A DNA stretch of 12,417 nucleotides. Source: DATAYA01 sp036272815. Lineage in GTDB: Bacteria > Pseudomonadota > Alphaproteobacteria > Acetobacterales > Acetobacteraceae. Of this stretch, positions 6,078 through 12,142 are shown piece after piece (within the stretch, counting starts at the first letter, position 1; each line of letters opens with the position of its first letter). A model generated the notes under the pieces. It searched no databases. It had not been told where the DNA came from and saw only the letters and a program-made list of their open reading frames with translations. Position numbers and translations under genes: made by a program. The stretch is taken from NCBI GenBank assembly GCA_036272815.1, contig DATAYA010000207.1, positions 1-12,417 of the forward strand. The letters are read 5' to 3'.

Positions 6078-7223
6078 TCAGGCGAGGACCTCCTGCCGGC
6101 CGTCCCCGCGCCCGTGCGCCGCCTCGCGGTAGAGGCCGAGCGCCCGCAGCACGGGCAGGTCGTGAAATGAAAACAGGCAGGCATCATCACGATCGGAGGT
6201 GTTGGCGTGCTCATGCACCGCCCAAGACGGGACGACGAAGATGTCGCGTTCCGCCCAGTCGAAGCGCCGCCCGTCGATGATCGAGAAGCCGCTGCCCTTC
6301 GCCGCCTGATAGACGGTGCTGCCGGTATGGCGATGCGCGCGCGTGTGCTCGCCGGGTGCCAGGCGCTGCATCGCCGCCCCGATCGTCGGCATCACCGGGC
6401 CGCCGGTCGCGGGATTGACGTAGTCCATCAGCACGCCATCGAACGGGGATTCTTCCCGCGCCGCCGCGGCGGCAAGCAGCGCATCGTAGGTCTGGTCCCA
6501 GGGATAGCGCAGCAGCGGCGAATGCCGCCGCGTCCAGCCGCCGCGGTGCGAAGCCGGTTGCAGAAAGCCGGCGCCGTACAGCGCCCAGGAGGCATCGACC
6601 GGCTTGTCCGCCGTCTGGTGCAGGTCGGGATGCACCTCGAAGGAATTGGCATCGAGCGCATTGACCAGCGGGATGTCGAGCCCGTCCTGCCAGATGCAGA
6701 CGCGGCCCTCGGGATCGACGCCGTGATCGTGCCACGTGCCGGAGGGCGTCAGCACGAAATCGCGGGGGCCAAGCGGGATGCGCTCGCCATCGACGATCGT
6801 GTAGGCGCCCTGCCCTTCCATGATGAAGCGCAGCGCCGCGGCGGCGTGGCGATGGGCGGAGGCGCACTCGCCAGGTCCCATCACCTGCACGCCGGTGTAG
6901 AGCAGGCCGACCGCGGCGCTGATCGCGCGCGCGCCGGGGTTGACCAGCATCACCACGCGCCGTCCCGCCTGCTCCGGCCGCACCAGGTCGAGCGCCCGCA
7001 GCACCGCCGGCCGCGTCTGCGACCAGGGCCAGAGCATCGGCCAAGTCGGCGGCTTCGGCTGCCAGGGCTCGATCGCGTTGGCGACGGTCCACAGCGCGCC
7101 CATGGCGCCGGCTTCAAGGTCGGCATAGTAGCGGTCGAGCGCCGGCGTGCCGGCAACGTGCGAGCGGCCGGGGACGTGTTCCGGGACGTGTTCCGGGACG
7201 TATTCCCGGACGAACTCTTTCAT
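6078..7223 (-). CDS. gtdA: Gentisate 1,2-dioxygenase-like bicupin
   Basis: The product is 381 residues, close to the usual 340-380 for gentisate dioxygenases, which use Fe(II) and O2 to open the ring of gentisate to maleylpyruvate in the cytoplasm. Two cupin domains are visible. The first has PGECASAHRHAAAALRFIMEG (H124, H126) and GTWHDHG (H165, H167), followed by IWQDGLDIPLV, a strong family signature. The second has PGEHTRAHRHTGSTVY (H297, H299) and VPSWAVHEHAN (H337, H339), so both sites look intact. The start is ATG at 7223, with GGAG nine bases upstream. Residues 7-18 are three near-copies of E(Y/H)VP encoded by a 12-bp repeat, which I do not expect at this family's N-terminus. The usual partners, maleylpyruvate isomerase and fumarylpyruvate hydrolase, are absent; a glycosyltransferase overlaps instead. 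A related ring-cleaving bicupin (salicylate or 1-hydroxy-2-naphthoate dioxygenase) is possible. Confidence 0.82.
   Translation of the reverse strand: MKEFVREYVPEHVPEHVPGRSHVAGTPALDRYYADLEAGAMGALWTVANAIEPWQPKPPTWPMLWPWSQTRPAVLRALDLVRPEQAGRRVVMLVNPGARAISAAVGLLYTGVQVMGPGECASAHRHAAAALRFIMEGQGAYTIVDGERIPLGPRDFVLTPSGTWHDHGVDPEGRVCIWQDGLDIPLVNALDANSFEVHPDLHQTADKPVDASWALYGAGFLQPASHRGGWTRRHSPLLRYPWDQTYDALLAAAAAREESPFDGVLMDYVNPATGGPVMPTIGAAMQRLAPGEHTRAHRHTGSTVYQAAKGSGFSIIDGRRFDWAERDIFVVPSWAVHEHANTSDRDDACLFSFHDLPVLRALGLYREAAHGRGDGRQEVLA
6088..6094 (-). promoter_or_regulatory. Strong Shine-Dalgarno site pointing to a CTG start
   Basis: AGGAGGT (6094-6088) lies inside the last codons of the bicupin gene. 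It is six bases from an in-frame CTG (6081-6079) but 30 bases from the first ATG (6057) of the glycosyltransferase, too far to serve that ATG. It therefore decides the start in favour of CTG. Confidence 0.6.
7169..7204 (-). repeat. Three tandem 12-bp units in the bicupin N-terminus
   Basis: Units 7169-7180, 7181-7192 and 7193-7204 differ by single bases around CCGGGACGTGTT (plus-strand reading). They encode EYVP, EHVP and EHVP. Because 12 is a multiple of three, copy-number change would keep the frame. Confidence 0.8.
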
Positions 7224-7242
7224 GGGCGCGGTCTCCGTCCCG

Positions 7243-7274
7243 TTGTGCGCTCCGCCCCGTTTGTGCGCTCCGCC
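7243..7274. repeat. Direct repeat just upstream of the bicupin gene
   Basis: TTGTGCGCTCCGCC occurs identically at 7243-7256 and 7261-7274, an 18-base period. It lies 20-51 bases upstream of the bicupin ATG and about 140 bases from yebC. It could be a tandem regulator site, part of the leader, or a simple duplication. I found no convincing promoter elsewhere in the 7224-7415 gap. Confidence 0.55.
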
Positions 7275-7415
7275 GGGGCGGCAGCGCCATCCTGACGCCG
7301 GACGGCCGCCGTTGCCAGAGCCGCGATCGGATCGGGCCGCGTCACCTTCGCCCGCCCCCGCCCGCGTGCTAGAAGCCGCTCTTCCCGCCACCATACAGGG
7401 TCACGAGCAGCGGCG

Positions 7416-8165
7416 ATGGCCGGCCATTCGCAATTCAAGAACATCATGCACCGCAAGGGCGCGCAGGACGCGCGCCGGGCGCGGCAGTTCGCCAAGATCA
7501 TCCGCGAGATCACCGTCTCCGCCCGCCAGGGCCTGCCCGAGCCGGGCTCCAACCCGCGCCTGCGCGCCGCGGTCGCCGCCGCGCGGGAGGCGAACATGCC
7601 GAAGGACACGGTCGATCGCGCCATCAAGAAGGCCGCCGGTGCGGCCGGCGGCGAGGACTATGCGGAGGTGCGCTACGAGGGCTATGGCCCCGGCGGGGTC
7701 GCCGTCATCGTCGAGGCGCTGACCGACAACCGCAACCGCACCGCCTCCGACGTGCGCTCGACCTTCAGCAAGGCGGGCGGCGCGCTCGGCGAGACCAACT
7801 CCGTCTCCTTCCTGTTCGCCCGACTCGGGGTCGTCCGCTACCCGGAGGCGGCGGCGAGCGCGGATGCAATGCTGGAGGCTGCGATCGAGGCGGGGGCGGA
7901 GGAGGCTGTGTCGGACACGGACGGGCACGAGATCACGTGCGCGGTCGAGGACTTCTTCACCGTGCGCGACACGCTCGAAGCCCGCTTCGGCCCGCCCGAG
8001 GCAGCGCGGCTGGAATGGCGGCCGACCACCGCGGTGACGCTCGACGAGGACCGCGCGGTGGCGGTGCTGAAATTGGTCGATGCCCTCGAGGAGAGCGATG
8101 ACGTGCAGAACGTCTTTGCCAATTTCGACATCCCCGAAGCCGTGCTGCAGCGGCTCTCGGCCTGA
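7416..8165 (+). CDS. yebC: YebC/PmpR/TACO1-family protein
   Basis: The product is 249 residues, the standard length. It opens with the family hallmark MAGHSQFKNIMHRKGAQDARR, followed by FAKIIREITVSARQG, AREANMPKDTVDRAIKKA (about 53-70), YEGYGPGGVAVIVEALTDNRNRTASDVRSTFSK (about 87-119) and the late motif ENVFANFDIP in the form QNVFANFDIP. The family was long labelled a transcriptional regulator. Bacterial and mitochondrial members (TACO1) have also been linked to translation, particularly of proline-rich stretches, so the role is best left open. It is cytoplasmic. The start is ATG at 7416, with only a weak purine-rich stretch upstream. The gene heads the ruvCAB-tol run, with 14 bases before ruvC, so co-transcription is likely. 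This placement next to ruvC is common in proteobacteria. Confidence 0.96.
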   Translation: MAGHSQFKNIMHRKGAQDARRARQFAKIIREITVSARQGLPEPGSNPRLRAAVAAAREANMPKDTVDRAIKKAAGAAGGEDYAEVRYEGYGPGGVAVIVEALTDNRNRTASDVRSTFSKAGGALGETNSVSFLFARLGVVRYPEAAASADAMLEAAIEAGAEEAVSDTDGHEITCAVEDFFTVRDTLEARFGPPEAARLEWRPTTAVTLDEDRAVAVLKLVDALEESDDVQNVFANFDIPEAVLQRLSA

Positions 8166-8179
8166 TCCCCGGCGCACTG

Positions 8180-8683
8180 GTGACGGCGCTGCGGCTGATC
8201 GGCATCGATCCCGGCCTGCGGCACACCGGCTGGGGCGTGATCGAAATCGAGGGCAGCCGGCTGCGCCATCTCGGCGACGGCGTGGTCGGGACCGATGCCG
8301 ACGATGCCGTGTCCCTCCGCCTGCGGGTGCTGCACGACGCACTGGCCGCGATCCTCGCCGAATGGCGCCCCCACGAGGCGGCGGTCGAGCAGACCTACGT
8401 GAACCGTAACGGGCAGTCGACGCTGAAGCTCGGCTATGCGCGGGGGATCGCGCTCCTCGCACCGGCGCTGGCCGGTCTGCCGGTCGCGGAATACGGCGCG
8501 ATGGCGGTCAAGCAGGCGGTGGTCGGCACCGGAGGTGCGGCCAAGGACCAGGTGGCCGCGATGGTGCGGCGGCTGCTGCCCGGCGCGGTTCTCCGGCGAT
8601 CGGATGCGGCGGACGCGCTGGCGGTCGCGATCTGCCACGCACACCACCGCGCGAGTCGGCTGGCCTGGGCGGCGGGGCGGTGA
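8180..8683 (+). CDS. ruvC: Holliday-junction resolvase RuvC
   Basis: The product is 167 residues, typical of the family. RuvC is a dimeric, Mg-dependent nuclease that cuts four-way DNA junctions symmetrically after RuvAB branch migration. The four catalytic acids are present: D10 in IGIDPG, E70 in AVEQTYVNRN, and D142 and D145 in RSDAADALAVAICH. Y73 takes the place of the stacking aromatic residue F69 of the E. coli enzyme. The KLGYARGIALL and VKQAVVGTGGAAKDQV segments are also typical. The start is GTG at 8180, placed so that the first beta-strand (LRLIGIDPG) is complete; no clear Shine-Dalgarno sequence precedes it. Its stop overlaps the GTG of ruvA by four bases (GTGA), so the two are probably translationally coupled. 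Confidence 0.97.
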   Translation: MTALRLIGIDPGLRHTGWGVIEIEGSRLRHLGDGVVGTDADDAVSLRLRVLHDALAAILAEWRPHEAAVEQTYVNRNGQSTLKLGYARGIALLAPALAGLPVAEYGAMAVKQAVVGTGGAAKDQVAAMVRRLLPGAVLRRSDAADALAVAICHAHHRASRLAWAAGR

Positions 8684-9279
8684 TCGCGCTGCTGACCGGG
8701 ACGGTTGCGGCGCTGGAGGACGGGCGCTGCGTGCTGGAGGTGGGCGGCGTCGGCTATCTCGTGCAGGCGTCCACCCGCACCCTCGCCGCCCTGCCCTCCC
8801 CGCCGGTCGCGGCGCGGCTGCTAGTCGAGACGATGGTGCGGGAGGACGCGATCACGCTCTACGGCTTCGCCGAGCCGGCGGAACGGGATTGGTTCAGGCT
8901 GCTGATGCAGGTGCAGGGGGTGGGTGCGAAAGTGGCGCTCGGGGTGCTGTCGGCGCTCTCGCCCGCCGATCTGGCCGGCGCGATCCTGGCCGGCGACCGG
9001 GCGGCGCTGACACGGGCGCCGGGTGTCGGGGCCAAGCTCGCGCTGCGGTTGCTGTCGGAGCTGCGCGAGCGCGCCGGGGCGATGCCGGTCGGGACGGGTG
9101 CCGTGTTTGTCCCGGCCGCGGCCACCGGCCCGACGGCGGATGCGCTCTCGGCGCTGCTCAACCTCGGCTATCGCAGACCGGAGGCGCAGGCAGCACTCGG
9201 GCGCGCCACGGCGCGGCTGGGCGATCAGGCCGCGCTCGACGCGCTGATCCGCGAAGGGCTGAAGGAGCTGGCACGGTGA
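8680..9279 (+). CDS. ruvA: Holliday-junction branch-migration protein RuvA
   Basis: The product is 199 residues with the three expected domains. An OB-fold (1-62) opens MIALLTGTVA and carries the acidic pin residues E55 and D56 in REDAITLYGF. Two helix-hairpin-helix motifs follow: LLMQVQGVGAKVALGVLSAL (74-93) and ALTRAPGVGAKLALRLLSEL (109-128). After an Ala/Pro/Gly-rich linker comes the C-terminal domain III (about 150-199; ADALSALLNLGYRRPEAQ), which contacts RuvB. RuvA tetramers hold the junction in a square plane and load the RuvB motor. The start is GTG inside the ruvC stop, and the stop overlaps the GTG of ruvB in the same way, so the three proteins should be made in proportion. Confidence 0.97.
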   Translation: MIALLTGTVAALEDGRCVLEVGGVGYLVQASTRTLAALPSPPVAARLLVETMVREDAITLYGFAEPAERDWFRLLMQVQGVGAKVALGVLSALSPADLAGAILAGDRAALTRAPGVGAKLALRLLSELRERAGAMPVGTGAVFVPAAATGPTADALSALLNLGYRRPEAQAALGRATARLGDQAALDALIREGLKELAR

Positions 9280-10328
9280 GCCGCCAACTTGCCCCGGAGC
9301 GCAGCGAGGAAGACGCCGCCGAAGCCTCGCTCCGGCCGCAGACGCTCGCCGATTTCGTCGGCCAGCAGGCCAGTCGCGAGAATCTTGCGGTGTTCATCGC
9401 CGCCGCCAGCGGCCGGCGGGAGGCGATGGACCATGTCCTGCTGCACGGGCCGCCCGGGCTCGGCAAGACCACGCTCGCGCAGATCGTCGCCCGCGAACTC
9501 GGCGTCGGTTTCCGCGCCACTTCCGGGCCGGTGATCCAGCGGGCGGGCGACCTCGCCGCCATCCTGACCAATCTGCAGCCGCGCGACGTGCTGTTCATCG
9601 ACGAGATCCACCGGCTGCAACCCGCAATCGAGGAAGTCCTCTACCCGGCAATGGAGGATTTCCAGCTCGACCTCATCATCGGCGAGGGGCCGGCCGCGCG
9701 CAGCGTGCGGATCGATCTCTCGCCGTTCACGCTGGTCGGCGCCACCACGCGCGCTGGCCTGCTGGCGACCCCGTTGCGCGACCGCTTCGGCATCCCGCTG
9801 CGCCTCATCTTCTACACGCCCGCGGAACTGGAGCTGATCGTCCGCCGCGGCGCGCGCCTGCTCGGCTTCGACCTCACCGCCGATGGTGCCGCCGAGATCG
9901 CGCGCCGCTCGCGCGGGACGCCGCGCGTCGCCGGCCGGCTGCTGCGCCGGGTGCGCGACTTCGCCGCCGTCGCCGGCCAGGCCCAGGTGGACCGCGCGAG
10001 CGCCGACGCGGCGCTGGCGCGGCTCGAGGTCGACGCGCTCGGGCTCGACGCGATGGACCGCCGCTATCTGCTTCGCATCGCCGAGCACCACGCCGGCGGC
10101 CCGGTCGGCGTCGAGACGCTGGCGGCGGCACTCGCCGAGGCGCGCGACACGCTGGAGGACGTGATCGAGCCCTACCTGATCCAGGAGGGGCTCGTGCTGC
10201 GCACCAGCCGCGGCCGGATGCTGGGGATGCCGGGCTGGCACCATCTCGGCATGATCCCGCCGCCGGCAATCCCCGGCCAGCCCGACCTGCTCGGCCCGGC
10301 CGACCTGCTGGGCGAGCCCGGCGCGTGA
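9276..10328 (+). CDS. ruvB: Holliday-junction helicase motor RuvB
   Basis: The product is 350 residues, an AAA+ ATPase forming hexameric rings that pump DNA through the RuvA-bound junction. Visible motifs are the N-terminal LRPQTLADFVGQ, Walker A GPPGLGKTT (58-66), Walker B LFIDEIHRL with D109 and E110, sensor 1 in LVGATTRAG (153-161), the arginine-finger region PLRDRFG (166-172), and sensor 2 R217 in GTPRVAGRLLRRVRD. The C-terminal winged helix ends EPYLIQEGLVLRTSRGRMLG, with S where most members have P in RTPRGR. About 30 further residues are rich in Pro, Gly and Leu. The GTG start and GTGA overlaps on both sides match the rest of the operon. All catalytic elements look intact. Confidence 0.97.
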   Translation: MSRQLAPERSEEDAAEASLRPQTLADFVGQQASRENLAVFIAAASGRREAMDHVLLHGPPGLGKTTLAQIVARELGVGFRATSGPVIQRAGDLAAILTNLQPRDVLFIDEIHRLQPAIEEVLYPAMEDFQLDLIIGEGPAARSVRIDLSPFTLVGATTRAGLLATPLRDRFGIPLRLIFYTPAELELIVRRGARLLGFDLTADGAAEIARRSRGTPRVAGRLLRRVRDFAAVAGQAQVDRASADAALARLEVDALGLDAMDRRYLLRIAEHHAGGPVGVETLAAALAEARDTLEDVIEPYLIQEGLVLRTSRGRMLGMPGWHHLGMIPPPAIPGQPDLLGPADLLGEPGA

Positions 10329-10774
10329 TCCACACCTACCGCCTGCGGGTCTATTTCGAGGACACCGACACGGGCGGGGTCGTCTATCACGCGAACTACC
10401 TGCGATTCGCCGAGCGGGCGCGGACCGAGGCGATGCGCGCGGGCGGCGTCCCCCATGCGGCGCTGGTCGCGCAGCATGGACTGATGTTCATGGTGCGCCG
10501 CGTCAATCTGGAGTATTGGCGCCCCGCCCGTCTCGATGACGAGATCGAGGTGACGACCGAGTCGCGTGCGATCGGGGCCGCGACGATCGACGTGCGGCAG
10601 GAATTCCGGGCTCTCGCCCAGGCGCGTGGGCACGCCCTGGCGGGGCTTGACCTCGGCCTGGTTTGCGTGCGGTGGCGCGACGGGCGGCCGGCGCGTATCC
10701 CGGCGCGCTGGCGGGCGGTGCTCGCGCCATCCGCCGACGGAATGGCGGGCGGCGGCATAGAAGGAGTGGACTGA
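10325..10774 (+). CDS. ybgC: Tol-Pal-associated acyl-CoA thioesterase YbgC
   Basis: The product is 149 residues with a single hotdog fold. It opens with the YbgC signature VYFEDTDTGGVVYHANYLRFAERARTE (about 9-35). D15 corresponds to the catalytic aspartate D18 of the E. coli enzyme, with H22 nearby. YbgC hydrolyses acyl-CoA, and in E. coli it has been linked to acyl carrier protein and phospholipid synthesis enzymes at the inner membrane. Its constant linkage to tol-pal suggests a role in envelope lipid balance, although loss usually gives no Tol phenotype. The last 15 residues are Gly-rich and probably disordered. The GTG start overlaps the ruvB stop, and the stop abuts the tolQ GTG directly. 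This fusion of a repair operon with an envelope operon is usual in alphaproteobacteria. Confidence 0.95.
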   Translation: MIHTYRLRVYFEDTDTGGVVYHANYLRFAERARTEAMRAGGVPHAALVAQHGLMFMVRRVNLEYWRPARLDDEIEVTTESRAIGAATIDVRQEFRALAQARGHALAGLDLGLVCVRWRDGRPARIPARWRAVLAPSADGMAGGGIEGVD

Positions 10775-11491
10775 GTGGATCGGACGGTGAACGCGGTGAA
10801 CCTGGCGGCGGCGAACAGCGACCTCTCGCTATGGGGCCTGTTCCTGCAGGCGGATATCGTGGTGAAGCTGGTGATCCTGGGGCTGCTCGCCGCCAGTGTC
10901 TGGGTCTGGGCAATCGTGTTCGAGAAGTATTCGGCGCTGCGCCGCGCCAACCAGTCGGCCGATGCCTTCGAGGACCGGTTCTGGTCCGGCGGCAGCCTCG
11001 ATGAACTCTATGACGCGGAGGGCACCAAGCCCACGCACCCGCTCGCCGCGGTGTTCGGTGCCGCCATGGGCGAGTGGCGGCGCAGCGCCCGCGTCGCCGG
11101 CGCCGACGTCACGCGATCCAGCGTGCGCGAGCGCGTCGACCGGGCGATGGTGGTGACGATCCAGCGCGAGATGGAGCGGCAGGAGCGGTGGATGGTGTTC
11201 CTGGCATCGGTTGGCGCCACCGCGCCCTTCGTAGGCCTGTTCGGCACCGTCTGGGGCATCATGCACAGTTTCTCCGCCATCGCCGCAATGCACAACACGA
11301 ACCTTTCGGTGGTCGCCCCCGGCATCGCCGAGGCGCTGTTCGCGACCGCGATCGGCCTGGTCGCCGCGATCCCGGCGGTGCTCGCCTACAACAAGATCAG
11401 CACCGACCTCTCCCGCCTCGCCGGGAGAATGGAGGCGTTCGCCGCCGAGTTCGGCGCGATCCTCTCGCGGCAGTCCGAGGAGAGGGCCTGA
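10775..11491 (+). CDS. tolQ: Tol-Pal motor subunit TolQ
   Basis: The product is 238 residues, an ExbB/MotA-family channel protein. Three membrane segments are seen at about 25-48 (ADIVVKLVILGLLAASVWVWAIVF), 137-160 and 184-206. The conserved core is VGATAPFVGLFGTVWGIMHSF (146-166) and IAEALFATAIGLVAAIPAVLAYN (184-206). With TolR it converts proton flow into TolA movement, which drives Pal relocation and outer-membrane constriction at division. The start is GTG at 10775, immediately after the ybgC stop, with AAGGAG eight bases upstream, the clearest ribosome-binding site in this operon. Three bases separate it from tolR. The fifteen or so residues before TM1 form a short arm typical of alphaproteobacterial TolQ. 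Confidence 0.97.
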   Translation: MDRTVNAVNLAAANSDLSLWGLFLQADIVVKLVILGLLAASVWVWAIVFEKYSALRRANQSADAFEDRFWSGGSLDELYDAEGTKPTHPLAAVFGAAMGEWRRSARVAGADVTRSSVRERVDRAMVVTIQREMERQERWMVFLASVGATAPFVGLFGTVWGIMHSFSAIAAMHNTNLSVVAPGIAEALFATAIGLVAAIPAVLAYNKISTDLSRLAGRMEAFAAEFGAILSRQSEERA

Positions 11492-11494
11492 GCC

Positions 11495-12127
11495 ATGGCT
11501 GCTCCGCTGCTCGGCCGTGGCAACGGAAGGAACGGCCGCTACCGGCCGCTATCGGAGATCAACGTGACACCGTTGGTCGACGTGATGCTGGTGCTGCTCA
11601 TCATCTTCATGGTGACGGCGCCGCTGATGACCTCGGGGGTCAACGTCGACCTGCCCAAGACGACGGCGCAGCCGGTCAACCAGGATGCCAAGCCGATCAC
11701 CGTCTCGGTCGACGCCAAGGGCACGATCTACTTGCAGGACACCGCCGTCGACCTGACCGGGCTGGTGAGCAAGTTGCAGGCGATCGCGCAGAACCAGCCG
11801 GACCGGCGCATCTTCGTGCGCGGCGACAAGGCGCTGCCTTACGGCCGGATCATGGAGGTGATGGGCACCATCACCCAGGGCGGCTTCACCAAGGTCGCGC
11901 TGCTGGCCGAGCAGCCGGTCGGCGGCCCTGCGCCGACGAGCGCGCCCGACACCTCGGCGACGTCTCCGACGAGCGGAGCCGCGGCGGCGACGCCTCCGAC
12001 GAGCGGAGCCGCGGCGGCGACATCTCCGACACGCGGGACCGGTCCGGGGGCGTCGGGAACGAACGGGACCGGTCCAGGGGCGTCAGGAACGAGCGGGACC
12101 GCGCCGGCGGCCGCGCCGCACGGCTGA
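11495..12127 (+). CDS. tolR: Tol-Pal motor subunit TolR with repetitive C-terminal tail
   Basis: The product is 210 residues, against roughly 140-160 for most TolR proteins. Residues 1-142 are canonical: a basic N-terminus, LSEINVTPLVDVMLVLLIIF with the proton-pathway aspartate D29, one membrane segment (about 26-46), and the periplasmic ExbD-like domain (ITVSVDAKGTIYL, RIFVRGDKALPYGRIMEVM, GFTKVALLAEQP). From about 143 the protein continues as a low-complexity tail of P, T, S, G and A, with 10-residue repeats (TSPTSGAAAA, TPPTSGAAAA, then TGPGASGTNG-like units) up to the C-terminus. The tail should lie in the periplasm, possibly reaching peptidoglycan or TolA. The start is ATG at 11495, with GAGGAGAGG just upstream. 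Sixteen bases separate the stop from tolA. Confidence 0.95.
   Translation: MAAPLLGRGNGRNGRYRPLSEINVTPLVDVMLVLLIIFMVTAPLMTSGVNVDLPKTTAQPVNQDAKPITVSVDAKGTIYLQDTAVDLTGLVSKLQAIAQNQPDRRIFVRGDKALPYGRIMEVMGTITQGGFTKVALLAEQPVGGPAPTSAPDTSATSPTSGAAAATPPTSGAAAATSPTRGTGPGASGTNGTGPGASGTSGTAPAAAPHG
11961..12110 (+). repeat. Two families of 30-bp tandem repeats in the tolR 3' end
   Basis: Units 11961-11990 and 11991-12020 differ at one base, with a partial third copy in 12021-12030. Units 12031-12060 and 12061-12090 differ at five bases, with a partial copy from 12091. Both families share the 30-base period and follow each other without a break, so the tail is a continuous ten-residue repeat. Copy-number change would preserve the frame. 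Confidence 0.85.
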
Positions 12128-12142
12128 GGCTTGCCGGCGCGC

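Noticed and set aside
6207..7295. A 362-codon plus-strand frame opposite the bicupin
   Set aside because: It lies antisense to a complete bicupin with intact metal ligands, and its translation is His/Arg/Gly-rich with no recognisable motif.
7224..7394. N-terminal extension of the bicupin frame to an ATG at 7394
   Set aside because: The added residues are low-complexity, and a good ribosome-binding site precedes the ATG at 7223.
7401..8462. A 353-codon minus-strand frame opposite yebC and ruvC
   Set aside because: The plus strand encodes two unmistakable conserved proteins here. The minus reading is a GC-driven artefact.
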